Origin: Sophora flavescens
Taxonomy: Eukaryota > Streptophyta > Magnoliopsida > Fabales > Fabaceae
Length of the DNA: 64,000 nt
Direction of reading: 5' to 3'
Assembly (NCBI GenBank): GCA_030762895.1
Contig: CM061068.1
Coordinates: forward strand, 156,756,811-156,820,810
The notes under the pieces are model-generated. The model was not told the origin of the DNA and made no database searches. It saw only the letters and a list, made by a program, of their open reading frames with translations. A program made the translations under genes and the position numbers. Shown here one piece after another: positions 1 through 9,749 of this stretch. Each line of letters opens with the position of its first letter. Positions within the stretch are counted from its first letter, which is position 1.

Positions 1-1
1 T

Positions 2-372
2 AAAGACACAACTGCAGTTGCATCTGATAGTGATGTTTACATTGTCTGTGATGATAATTCTATAAATCTAGCATGCCATGATTCTAGTTGGATTGTTGAT
101 TCTGGAGCCTCATACCATGTCACTCCTAGGCATGATTTCTTCTCATCTTATACTGCTAGTTATTTTGGCACTGTTAAAATGGGAAATGAAGGGGTATGTA
201 AAATTGTTGGTATGGGAGATGTTTGGATTGAAACCAGCATTGGGTGCAAGCTGCAATTGAAGAATGTCAGACATGTTCCAGATATCCGTCTCAACTTGAT
301 TTCTGTTAAAGCCTTGGACATTGAGGGTTATCATACTTACTTTGGTGGTGGCATATGCAAGCTCACCAAAGG
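2..372 (+). pseudogene. T1 aspartic protease and start of GAG-pre-integrase region (fragment)
   Basis: Frame 2 from base 2 reads open to the X1 junction. It contains the protease active site WIVDSGASYHVTP at about 98-136, then a GTVKMGN...VRHVPDIRLNLISV stretch typical of Copia proteases. In the parent element this protease would cut the gag-pol polyprotein inside virus-like particles. The fragment loses homology at 372/373, where X1 begins. Bases 189-372 are repeated at 4397-4580, so the gene resumes there with an overlap instead of a clean join. Confidence 0.9.
189..372 (+). repeat. 184-bp direct duplication flanking X1, left copy
   Basis: Bases 189-372 and 4397-4580 are identical by eye over 184 bp of T1 coding sequence. 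This is far longer than the 5-bp duplication expected from a Copia or Gypsy integrase. It starts exactly at the TG end of the X1 LTR on the right copy. Confidence 0.95.
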
Positions 373-1673
373 AAAGATTCAATCAACTTTCGCACAGATT
401 TCAAGCAATTTATCAAAATATTTTTCAATGTTCCCCCCTTTCAAACAAAACTATCCCCACATTCATTTATTCTAAACAGTTGAGAAATTAATCATTCAGA
501 CAATCAGAAATCTAAGCAGGGGGTCAAAGTTACACACAAAAGGGAGATCACCAAATCCAAACAACTGCCTTCCTCACAAGGGAAATTTGTGTTTCACTCA
601 ATCGCTCAGTTTGTGTCTAGGCTTTCACTCAATTTCATTTTTAAGAGCACTTCCCATAAATTTGGTTTTCATCTCTAAATGATTCCCACAGAAAACATGC
701 AAGCAACATCAGAAGGTCTTTTATGGGTTGTAATGGGGCCTGGCTAAGGGTAGGATATACAAAAGAACTAGGCTGAAGACCCTAGGAACTAAGAGAGTAT
801 GAACATTATTTACACTTTGAATTTAACTCAAGTTCCTTTTTCATTTTTCATTTTTCATTTTGCTTTGGGTGACTACAACCTTTTTATTTCTTTTTGGCAT
901 TTTTGCACTTTTATTTTTTTCTGTTTTTCTTTTCTTTTTTTTTCTTTTCTTTTTTTTTTTCAATCCCAAACAACACATTGCACCTGGTAGCCACCCCAAA
1001 CTTAATTTCTTGCAACCAAATTTCTTACTAAGATTCCATGCTCTCCTAATCCTAAGATCGGGTTAACATGGTTTTTTTCAGATTTTAGCTTGTAACATAA
1101 GGTTAACAAGAATTAACAGGCTAATAGGCTCAATGGGCTAACTAGGGAACATGCATTGGGGATGGTTATTTTTTTTTGGCTAAGTAGCTATTTACAAAGA
1201 AAATGCCTAAATCATCCGAAGCAAACACATAATCATGCAAACCAAAAAGAGATTCAAGAAAATTCAGGAAAGTGCAACCAAAAGTGATTTCACACAGTCA
1301 AAAACATGTTGGAGGCTCAAAACCTCACCTGGACATTTTTTGCAAATTATTTGAAAGAGATTCTATCCCTAGTGTGTGCTTCCTATCACCCCAAACTTAT
1401 CATAAATCATGCCATCATAATAAAATCTCATAGTTCAGTTTTCAATCATATGGGGATCATTTTTCAAAATTTTTTCAAATCCTAGGGGGGAAACAGTCAA
1501 CACTATCATGCAATCCATCTATGCAATAATTAATAAAATCCAATAAACTTGCCATAACCAAGACACAAACACAACTCCTGAGCTTCTCAAATTATTCAGG
1601 AGCTTTATTGGAAACAAAACAGAAATAAAGCAAAGAAAAAAAAGAAAATTAAAAGAGCAAGGTAAAGAAAAAC
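373..1673 (-). other. X1 noncoding tail downstream of its ORF
   Basis: No gene is supported here. The stretch is AT-rich, with a T-rich run at about 900-960 and several short A or T tracts. In the element's orientation it is the 3' untranslated part. The polypurine tract and 3' LTR that should follow are absent. The small open frames inside it are low-complexity. Confidence 0.7.
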
Positions 1674-2825
1674 TCATTGAGGGGCGGTTCCACCAGGATC
1701 CCATTGCTTGTAGCATAAGGCCCACGTGATGGACAAAGAGTAGAAGTTCATTCCATGCTTCCCTAACTCGCAGCCTTGATGTGGGGGTGAGCACTTGACA
1801 ATTATGATGACTTCGCCGAGTGCGGCGGACTTCTCACTCCCCTTCGGGTCACAGCTGACCTCTTTATCTACAAAGTCTCCCCAATAGAAGTGGGGCTCAA
1901 CCTCTTGGACCGGCCATGGTGCAAAATCCAGGGGTTTAAACTCCATCACTGGTTCCTTAGGGGGAAGTGGCAAACAGTTAGTTGGGGTTAATGGTGCTGC
2001 TTCATTTTCTGCACGTTCTTCATTCACTGCATTAACAAATTCATCACCTGCTAAACATGCAGAAATTTCAGCACACACCACACAAAGGTTAGAGTTAGTA
2101 GAGTCAGTACATATATCACAATAAACTGAATCAGTAAAATCTACAATGTCTGGAAATTCAGCAATTAATTCCTCCACCCCATTACTCTCAACACATGCAA
2201 TTGTTTTACTTGAATCATCTACTCCCAAAAGTTCTTCTTTATCCTCAAGCACGGTGGAGCAGATGTCCTCCTGATCCTCCTGATGCTCATTTTCTGTGTT
2301 TCCTGAACAGTATAAAGCTACATAACAGTGTATACACAAAGCAGTGCCACCATCACAATAACAATCAGTACATGAATTAGAATCAGGGGATTCAACACTC
2401 AATTCATCAATAGAAACATTATCAGAATCATCATCATAAACATTTTCAGGAATAACTTGTGACTCTGTATGTTCTTCAAGGGGCTGTGGAGTTAGCATTG
2501 CAGCCGAGTTGGCGGTAACTTGATTAATTAGAGCCCACAACTTCCGAGATTCAGCTTGGTCCCTCTGGTGTTCAGCCTCCATCTTCTGTTGAAATTCAAG
2601 ATTGCTCGCCTCCATCATCTGTTGAATTTCGAGAAAGTTTGCTTCCATTTGTGCATTTATCTGTGCAGTCATCTGTTTGCACAGGTCCTCTAGGGAAGGT
2701 TCGGAAGGTGCAGAGGTGGTCACTTGGCTAGGATAGTATGGTGGTGGCTCACTAAAATTAGGATAATACATGCATGGTTGCTCATAATAAACATTAGGCA
2801 CATAATTTTGCATATAATTATCCAT
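1674..2825 (-). CDS. X1 single protein, 383 aa, Cys-rich with coiled coil, function unknown
   Basis: I chose the ATG at 2825 (protein begins MDNYMQNY) because X2's protein also begins MDNY just downstream of its PBS; a start 11 codons upstream is in frame but less likely. Visible features: a Tyr/Pro-rich N-terminus; a Gln/Glu/Met-rich probable coiled coil at residues about 45-105; two clusters of identical spacing, CX2C-X8-CX2C, at residues 152-167 and 236-251, within an acidic region; and a C-terminal block with DPKGSE, an IIIVK strand and WDPGG four residues before the end. It occupies the gag position of a non-autonomous LTR element, so a capsid-like or RNA-binding role is possible, but I recognise no known domain. 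The frame is intact although the element is truncated. Confidence 0.75.
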   Translation of the reverse strand: MDNYMQNYVPNVYYEQPCMYYPNFSEPPPYYPSQVTTSAPSEPSLEDLCKQMTAQINAQMEANFLEIQQMMEASNLEFQQKMEAEHQRDQAESRKLWALINQVTANSAAMLTPQPLEEHTESQVIPENVYDDDSDNVSIDELSVESPDSNSCTDCYCDGGTALCIHCYVALYCSGNTENEHQEDQEDICSTVLEDKEELLGVDDSSKTIACVESNGVEELIAEFPDIVDFTDSVYCDICTDSTNSNLCVVCAEISACLAGDEFVNAVNEERAENEAAPLTPTNCLPLPPKEPVMEFKPLDFAPWPVQEVEPHFYWGDFVDKEVSCDPKGSEKSAALGEVIIIVKCSPPHQGCELGKHGMNFYSLSITWALCYKQWDPGGTAPQ

Positions 2826-2931
2826 GGGGCAAAATTCACAACCAGACAATGCAGACAAAACTAATTAGCAAAAAAATTTATTTTTTTTAAAAAAAAAAAA
2901 ATTATTTTCTGCTAATAACAACAAACCAGAG

Positions 2932-2949
2932 TCCCCGGCAACGGCGCCA
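2932..2949 (-). promoter_or_regulatory. X1 primer binding site, tRNA-Asp type
   Basis: The minus strand reads TGGCGCCGTTGCCGGGGA, the exact complement of the 3' end (with CCA) of plant tRNA-Asp as I know it. It lies 5 nt past the LTR end. This PBS type is used by Athila/Tat-related Gypsy elements. Confidence 0.85.
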
Positions 2950-2954
2950 ATTTT

Positions 2955-4396
2955 TGGTCGCGCTGTCGCCACGCGCCAAAAAGAACGAGCGTTTACAAAA
3001 TTAATGTAGATAGGGAAGCGACAACTCAGATGTCGTCTCTCAAGGACTCTTAGGCGTTGTTATTATTAACAGAAAATCAAAAGTTAGTTTTTTGGGGGGT
3101 TTTGAGATTGAAATAAAATAAAGAAAACAAAACAATGAAAACAAAGCAGTTAAAGAGAATAGAAAATAAACTAAAGACGATTAACCTACTGTTCTCGGTT
3201 TCCCACTATCATTGGTTCATATAAATCCAAGCCCTAAGCAGATTCTAATCCCCTTTCAGTTGTAGCAACAATTAACAAACGAAATTGCTACTATGGATAT
3301 ATGTTCCTATTCCCGAATTAAACAAACGGGGTGAAGCCCTCATGAACTAAACGAACATGATTGAACACACGCGAATTAAACAAACGCGATTATATATAGG
3401 AACATAACATCACCGAAACAAATCAACACAACACTATACACTCCTGAATTAAACAAACAGAAATGCATAACATAGTATTGAAAAGAGAAAAGCAATAAAA
3501 ACAGGAAATACAGAACCTCAAATGTAAATGGAAACCAATCCCAGTAGATTAATCAAAGGAGACTAGCTCTCCATTACAAAAGAAAGACAAAAGAACAGAA
3601 AAGAAAATAAACTACTGACAACTACTGACTAAAAACTAGCCAAAACTGGCTAGCCCCCTGACTCCCCTCACTATGACTAACTATTTATACAAATTCTCTC
3701 AAGACATCCTCTCAATATCTGAATACTCCTTTAATTCACTTCAACCTCTGCCTCTTAGCTTTCCAAAGCCACTTAATTTGCTTAATTATGAATTAAGATG
3801 AGAGAGTTATGTCCACATTCAATTCATAGGGCAGCTGAAACGCCTCTGACTTCACATGGATTGAAGCCCTTCAAAACGGCTCTGTTTGGAATAATGGTCT
3901 TCATGAGAGTTAAAGCTCTTTGTTTGATCTTTCATTTGCCACCGGTTTCAGTTCCAACCGACATCTACAGCCCAAGTTATGGCCCAATATTCATGACTAG
4001 TTCAGGTTCCAGTGACAGCAATTATATTCTGACTTCCAGACTCGTGAGGCGAATGGATGCTCGCGAGGCGAACGCTTCAACTTCAAAACTGCCACAGCCG
4101 TGATCTTCAACATGGGCAAGCCGTGATCGTCTCTGACTTTTCAGAGTTGCAATACTCGCGGGGCGAGAGCTTCTTCGCTGGGCGAACCAGTTTTATTCAT
4201 TTTTATTACCTGAAAATAAGAAATAACAGTAAGTATTTTATTTAACTTTAAATCAACTAAATTAACCTAAAAACACTTTACAGACTCAAAATCTTACTTA
4301 AGGACAATCAAGTCTAATTTGGGTGAAAATGATATAAAATAAGCACAAAGCCAAGGTCTTGACTAGTTATAAAACCAGTCAAACAGAGGCTCATCA
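2955..4396 (-). repeat. X1 5' LTR (1442 bp, minus orientation)
   Basis: On the minus strand it starts TGATGAGCCTCTG at 4396 and ends CGCGACCA at 2955, just before the PBS. The start resembles that of S1 (TGATAAGCCTCTG), suggesting a related family. A dyad-rich block at 4035-4190 (TCGCGAGGCGA, TCGCGGGGCGAG, ATCACGGC words) lies upstream of a TATA-like box in transcription direction. No partner LTR is present. Confidence 0.85.
3681..3690 (-). promoter_or_regulatory. Putative TATA box of X1 LTR
   Basis: The minus strand reads GTATAAATAG, a good plant TATA box. It lies downstream of the dyad-rich block in the transcription direction, as expected for a U3/R border. Confidence 0.55.
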
Positions 4397-4580
4397 AAGG
4401 GGTATGTAAAATTGTTGGTATGGGAGATGTTTGGATTGAAACCAGCATTGGGTGCAAGCTGCAATTGAAGAATGTCAGACATGTTCCAGATATCCGTCTC
4501 AACTTGATTTCTGTTAAAGCCTTGGACATTGAGGGTTATCATACTTACTTTGGTGGTGGCATATGCAAGCTCACCAAAGG
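4397..4580 (+). repeat. 184-bp direct duplication flanking X1, right copy
   Basis: Identical to 189-372. It re-supplies the T1 protease/GAG-pre-integrase coding region immediately after the LTR edge of X1. Confidence 0.95.
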
Positions 4581-7384
4581 GTCACTAGTGGTGGCAAAAT
4601 AAGAAAGCCTCACTACTCTCTACAGGATGCCTAGAAAGTTAAGCAAGGAGGAAGTGAATCCAGTTGAAGATGCTTCTTCTGATTTGTGGCATATGCGCCT
4701 TGGTCACTTGAGTGAGAAAGGACTCAACATCCTTGCCAGGAAAAATTCTCTTCCTATGAAAGGTACACCTTTAAATACTTGCTCTCATTGTTTTGTTGGA
4801 AAACAACATAGAATTTCATTTCGTAGTTCTGGTCCTCACAGGAGGCCAAATGTTCTTGATTTAGTTCATACTGATGTTTGCACTATGGATTGTAAGTCTC
4901 TTGGTGGTGCTTCATACTTTGTTACTTTTATTGATGATCACTCTAGAAAAGTGTGGGCTTTTGCTTTGAAATCTAAAGACCAGGTACTTGGTGTCTTCAA
5001 GCACTTTCATGCAAGTGTTGAAAGAGAAAAAGGAAGCAAATTGAAATGTGTCCAAGCAGATAATGGTGGTGAATACAAGGGGTCCGTTTGAAGAATATTG
5101 CAAAGAACATGGAATCAGGCTTGAGAAGACAGTTCCAAAGACGCCTCAACATAATGGAGTTGCAGAGAGAATGAACCGTACCATTAATGACAGAATCAGG
5201 TGTATGCTCTCTCATGCAAAATTACCCAAATCCTTTTGGGGTGAAACAATGAGAACTGCAGTGGATTTGATCAACCTTTATCCTTCTGTGCCACTAGATG
5301 GTGATGTTCCAAACAGAGTATGGACAGGGAAAGATGTCTCTTATAGTCATTTGAGAGTGTTTGGCTGCAGGACTTTTGTTCACATTCCAAGAGATGAGAG
5401 GTCCAAGCTCGATGGAAAATCCAAACAATGTGTCTTCTTGGGTTATGGTCATGAAGAGTTTGGTTATAGACTCTGGGATCCAGCTGACAGAAAAATTATC
5501 AGAAGCCGGGATGTGAGATTTCTTGAAGACCAAACCATTGAAGATTTTGAGAAAGCTGAGAAACAGAAACTGGTTGCCAGAAGTTATATTGATTTTGTGC
5601 CTAAACCCCCTACTGGAACTCTTGTTGAAGGGGGAGATATACAGGTAGATGATGGGAATGCAAATGATGACCCTACACCTCATCATGATGAACCAGTTGA
5701 AGAGGTTCCATTTGAGCCACCAGTTGAGCCTCAGTTGAGAAGATCTACTAGAGAGCGTTATGCTTCCCAAAGATACACTCCACATGAATATGTGATGATC
5801 ACTGATGGTGGAGAGCCAGAAAGTTATGAAGAGGCTATCATAAATGTGCACAAGGAAGAGTGGTTGAAGGCCATGCAAGAAGAAATGAATTCCTTGCATG
5901 AGAATCACACATTTGAATTGGTGAAGTTGCCTAAGGGTAAGAAAGCACTCAAGAACAAGTGGGTGTTCAAGCTGAAATCAGAAGAGAATAGCTCCCAACC
6001 AAGGTACAAAGCAAGATTGGTTGTGAAAGGCTTCAATTAGTGGAAAGGTATTGACTTTGAAGAAAATTTCTCACCTGTGGTGAAGATGTCCTCTATTCGA
6101 GTTGTGCTTGGATTAGCAGCTAGCTTGAACCTAGAGGTTGAACAACTTGATGTGAAGACAACATTCCTTCATGGTGATTTGGAGGAGGAAATTTATATGG
6201 AGCAACCTGAAGGCTTCAAGGTCAAAGGAAAAGAGCAGCTTGTGTGCAAGTTGAAGAAAAGTTTGTATGGACTCAAGCAAGCACCAAGGCAACGGTATAA
6301 GAAATTTGATTCTTTCATGGAGAAACATGGTTATAGTAAAACCACTTCAGATCATTTTGTGTTTGTGAAGAAATTCCCTGATGATGATTTTATTATCCTC
6401 TTGCTATATGTGGATGACATGTCGATTGTTTGTCATGACACAAAGAAGATTGATTGTCTGAAGAAAGATTTGAGCAAGGCCTTTGCTATGAAGGATTTGG
6501 GTCCTGCAAAGCAAATCCTTGGCATGAGAATTACTCGTGATAGGAAGAATGGTAAGTTGTGGTTGTCTCAACATAAGTATATTGAGAAGGTATTAGAGAG
6601 GTTTAACATGAGCAATTCCAAACCTGTTAGTACTCCACTTGAAAGTCATTTCAAGTTGAGCTCTCAACAATGCCCTACAAGTGAGAAAGACAAAGAAGAG
6701 ATGAAGAAGGTTCCTTATGCATCGGCGGTTGGTAGTTTGATGTATGCTATGGTATGCACAAGGCCGGATATTTTCCATGCTGTTGGAGTTGTTAGTCGTT
6801 TTCTCTCTAATCCTGGTAGAGACCACTGGCAAGCAGTGAAGTGGATTTTCAGGTATCTCAAAGGCACTACCAGAGTATGTTTATGCTTTGGGGGTGGTCA
6901 ACCTGTGTTAGACGGCTACACAGATTCAGATATGGCCGGTGATGTTGATTCTAGAAAATCTACTTCTGGATTTTTGATGACTTTTGCAGAGGGAGCAGTG
7001 TCTTGGCAATCAAGATTACAAAAATGTGTTGCTTTGTCTACCACTGAGGCTGAGTATATTGCCATTACTGAAGCTTCTAAAGAACTTTTGTAGATGCAGA
7101 AATTCCTACAAGAGTTGGGCCTCAAGCAAGAGAAGTTTGTGTTATTTTGTGACAGTCAGAGTGCTATCCATCTCAGCAAGAATCCAACTTTTCATTCCAG
7201 GTCAAAGAACATTGAGGTGCAGTATCATTGGATACGAGATGCGCTAGAGAAGAAGACATTTTCACTTGAGAAGATCCATACTGATGAAAATGGTTCAGAT
7301 ATGATGACAAAGACATTGCCTATGACAAAGTTGATTTGTTGTAGAAAGAAGGCGGGCTTGGTAGAGCAGTATCTTCCCACTTGA
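4397..7384 (+). pseudogene. T1 pol: GAG-pre-integrase, integrase, RT, RNase H (broken)
   Basis: Recognisable parts are the HHCC zinc region (LWHMRLGHLSEKGLN ... CSHCFVGKQ, 4687-4806), the integrase core with FIDDHSRKVW and QADNGGEY, then NGVAERMNRT; RT with QLDVKTTFLHGDL, YGLKQAPR and the catalytic YVDDM (6406-6420); and RNase H with TDSDMAGD and ALSTTEAEYIA, ending in a KTLPMTKL tail. Lesions: TAA at 4600-4602, an extra base near 5085 shifting the frame inside the integrase, TAG at 6038-6040 where a Gln is expected, and TAG at 7091-7093 where Trp is expected. The protein acted in reverse transcription and integration of T1 and is now inactive. Confidence 0.92.
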
Positions 7385-7389
7385 GTCGT

Positions 7390-7401
7390 GAGGGGGAGAT
7401 T
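7390..7401 (+). promoter_or_regulatory. T1 polypurine tract
   Basis: GAGGGGGAGATT directly precedes the TG start of the 3' LTR, the expected place for plus-strand DNA priming. Confidence 0.8.
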
Positions 7402-8093
7402 TGTTAGGTGGGTCACTCCTAAGTGGGTCCCACATTAATTAGAAAGAAAAAAATAATAAAAGGATTTACTAATGGGCCAAGCCCAAGTGGCATTTGAAAA
7501 AGGGTTTGAAATAAAAAGGAAAGAAAGGGTATGTGCTAAGTGTGTGTGTGTGCCTGACGTGAAAGTCAAATAAAAAGGAGAAACAGAGGCTGCGATGGCG
7601 AGAAGAAAAGAGAAGAAGAAAGAGAGTTCGGGTGGTTAAAGGTGGTACAGCAAACTTGCTCCGTTTTTGCTGAAATTTCAATATGTTATTCCTACCAATG
7701 AGCTCGTCAGTTTGATATATTTTATTGGTTGTTTTGCCTTCTCTTTGAGCTGAGTTGTTATACCCATTGTTGTGGGGTTTCTCTCTTGTTGCTTGCTTGT
7801 ATCCACCTTTTGGGTGATGTATTGCTGATTTGGTGTTCCCTAGTATTTCTAGGAAGACTTGGTGTACCCATTATTATTTATAGTGGAAGTTTTTGCTGGA
7901 CTTGGTCCCGTGGTTTTTATCCCTACACTGGGGAGTTTTTCACGTTAAAAATTGTGGTGTCATTGCTGTCTATTTTTCTTGCCATTGATATTATCCTGTG
8001 GAAGAATATTTTTGTTGTGCCTATTTATTTGCACAGGTGAAGGGAAAAATATTTGCTTCATTAGAGATTGTTATCTCTGGCTTTTTCCCAACA
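7402..8093 (+). repeat. T1 3' LTR (692 bp)
   Basis: It starts TGTTAGGTGGG after the polypurine tract and ends TTTTCCCAACA, giving TG...CA termini. Element N coding sequence resumes at the next base. The only open frame inside (7729-8040) is low-complexity and is not a gene. Confidence 0.85.
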
Positions 8094-8097
8094 CCCT

Positions 8098-8678
8098 TGA
8101 AGGTTGTTTGGTAATGTTTGTCCATTATTGAGAGAAACATTTGGAAAGAGATTTAATATGTGTCTTAGTTCTCTCAATGGATGGGAACCTTGATGGGTGT
8201 GCATTAGTTGCTTTTGAATTTGCAAAATAGGTTCAATGCACATAGTTAAGGTAGAAGTATTAGTAGGCAAGAAAACATCATTAAGCTGAATATTATTAAT
8301 TGGTTTCCCTACTAAGAAAACTTCTTTTACCTTACTTTTAACCTTATCAATTTGTACACTTTTAGCACTTAAAACATAGTCCAAACATTCCACTTTGGTG
8401 GTGCAAAAAGTGTATTTTTCAAGATTAGCAAAAGGTTTTTCTTTCTTAAGTAATAACAAAACACATTTTAAATGTTCAAGAAGATTTACTTGTGTTTTGC
8501 TATGTACCAAGATAGCATCATTGTAGATTACTAGAAGCCTTTGAATTTCTTTAGTTTCTTGAGGAGTGACTTGAAGTTTATCCAAAAGAAACTCAAAGGT
8601 AGTAGGTAAAGAAAAAGATAGAAGAGGCTTGTTACCAAAAATGTTGGAGTAAAGTAAATACAATGGATGATTTTCCAA
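8098..8678 (-). pseudogene. N: degenerate Gypsy RT remnant joined to unrelated coding sequence
   Basis: The minus frame resembles the region around a Gypsy RT active site: YNDAILVHSKTQVNLLEHL where YxDDILIYS and EHLxHL are expected, then FANLEKYTFCTTKVECLDYVLSAKSVQIDKVK, matching the usual ANLEKCxFC...FLGxVVSxxGI block. The catalytic Asp pair is changed to NDA, so it cannot be active. The N-terminal part looks like the linker upstream of RT, so a large piece of pol was deleted between. The last part has no recognisable domain and is cut by T1. Confidence 0.65.
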
Positions 8679-9011
8679 AGGTATTTCCTTTACTTCTTTT
8701 TCTTTTAAAACTATGCATTATTTGCCATCTTGTTCTTTAACCTTTTGATTGTCGCAAAAGTTTTGCTCACTTGTGCCAATTGCCTTTTCCATTTTATTTT
8801 TTGGCACATTCTTTTATGTTGCATTTATTTCTTTTTCTTCTTTTTCACTCTTGGCTTTTCTCTCAAGCTCCCTTTTCTCTCTCATTTTTGTTTGAGCCTC
8901 ATCAATTTCTTTAGTAGAGAGGGGTACACGAGTAATCTTTTTGCAGTGGTACATAGAAGGAAAAAAAGAAAGGGTAGAAGTGGAAGGTTTAGAGTTAGGA
9001 AATATGGCCTT
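8679..9011 (-). other. N: decayed spacer between gag and RT remnant
   Basis: No open gene. The minus strand encodes Lys/Glu-rich scraps of the kind seen in linkers of this Gypsy type, with stops. The zinc knuckle expected after gag is missing. Confidence 0.5.
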
Positions 9012-9665
9012 TTATCCACTTTTACCAACAACTCCAAGTTGTTTTGATGAGTCACCCTCCTTCTTGGAGGAGTTCTTTCTCTTCATTTGTGCTTCAACCT
9101 TGAGTGCATGCTGTAAGTCTCTAGTGTAGCTTGAAGGCACATATCTTTTTCTCAAAACCCTCTTCATTTCTCTCCAAGTACTAATTGGTTCTTCATCATA
9201 CCTTCTTCTCTCTTTACACATTTGATCCCACCAAATTAAAGCATAATCATGAAATCCTAGACTAGCTACCTTTACTTTCTTTTCTTCACTATAGTAGTAG
9301 CAAGCGAATATGTGCTCCAATTTGGTTTCCCATTCCAAGTAAGCATCGTGATCACTCTTCCCATGGAAGCTAAGGATCTTCACCTTCACATTATTTAACT
9401 TGTCATCCTTCTCATTCCTTCTTCCTCTATGTTCATGTCTATGTCTCCATCTATCAAATCTAGGTCTATGTTCATTGTCTTCCAAATTTGATGAGCCTCC
9501 ATGTGAGTTGTCATGCCTTGATCCTTTTTTGTTCTCAAGTACTTTTAATCTTTCAAACACTCTTTCTAAGTTCCTTGCCATTCTATCCAACTTCATATTC
9601 AAGTTCCTTGTTCTTGGTGATGATGTAGGAGAATCTTCAATGTCTTCTTCATGTAGTGAAGTCAT
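9012..9665 (-). CDS. N gag (capsid region), zinc knuckle lost
   Basis: The start is the ATG at 9665 (MTSLHEEDIE); upstream codons in the same frame belong to the leader. The protein has a Glu/Arg-rich N-terminus with a basic Arg/His stretch, then the retrotransposon gag domain with HGKSDHDAYLEWETKLE, KVASLGFHDYALIWWDQ and WREMKRVLRKRYVPSSY. It ends in a Lys-rich tail without a CCHC knuckle, about 217 aa. Gag would form the particle shell around element RNA. The frame is open, but the knuckle is missing and pol is broken, so it may be a leftover. Confidence 0.8.
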   Translation of the reverse strand: MTSLHEEDIEDSPTSSPRTRNLNMKLDRMARNLERVFERLKVLENKKGSRHDNSHGGSSNLEDNEHRPRFDRWRHRHEHRGRRNEKDDKLNNVKVKILSFHGKSDHDAYLEWETKLEHIFACYYYSEEKKVKVASLGFHDYALIWWDQMCKERRRYDEEPISTWREMKRVLRKRYVPSSYTRDLQHALKVEAQMKRKNSSKKEGDSSKQLGVVGKSG

Positions 9666-9749
9666 GGTGCACTTATAATTTGAGAAATTACATACAAATT
9701 CTAGAGAATTTAAAAGTACACAAATCAAATGCAGATTATACCAATAAGA

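Larger units (their letters stand above)
373..4396 (-). mobile_element. X1: non-autonomous LTR retrotransposon, one ORF, 3'-truncated
   Basis: Read on the minus strand the element has a 5' LTR (4396 down to 2955, TGATGAGCC...GCGACCA), a primer binding site matching tRNA-Asp (2949-2932), and one 383-codon ORF (2825-1674) with no protease, reverse transcriptase or integrase. A noncoding tail follows, ending abruptly at 373 with no second LTR. Organisation and PBS match X2 at 18333-24014. The missing 3' LTR and the 184-bp host duplication indicate truncation by recombination after insertion. Confidence 0.85.
1..8093 (+). mobile_element. T1: Tnt1/Tork-like Ty1-Copia retrotransposon, 3' portion, split by X1
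   Basis: The window opens inside the protease region of a Copia polyprotein and runs through integrase, reverse transcriptase and RNase H to a complete 3' LTR (7402-8093). Domain order PR-INT-RT-RH is the Copia order. The wording of the protease and GAG-pre-integrase regions resembles Tnt1/Tork elements from general knowledge of the family. The 5' LTR and gag lie left of the window. X1 interrupts it at 373-4396. Stops and a frameshift show it is dead. Its right end abuts an RT remnant of element N, so T1 inserted into N. The matching target duplication is off-window. Confidence 0.9.

Noticed and set aside
7729..8040. 103-codon hydrophobic frame
   Set aside because: It lies inside the T1 3' LTR, is Leu/Phe/Trp-rich by composition and has no known domain.
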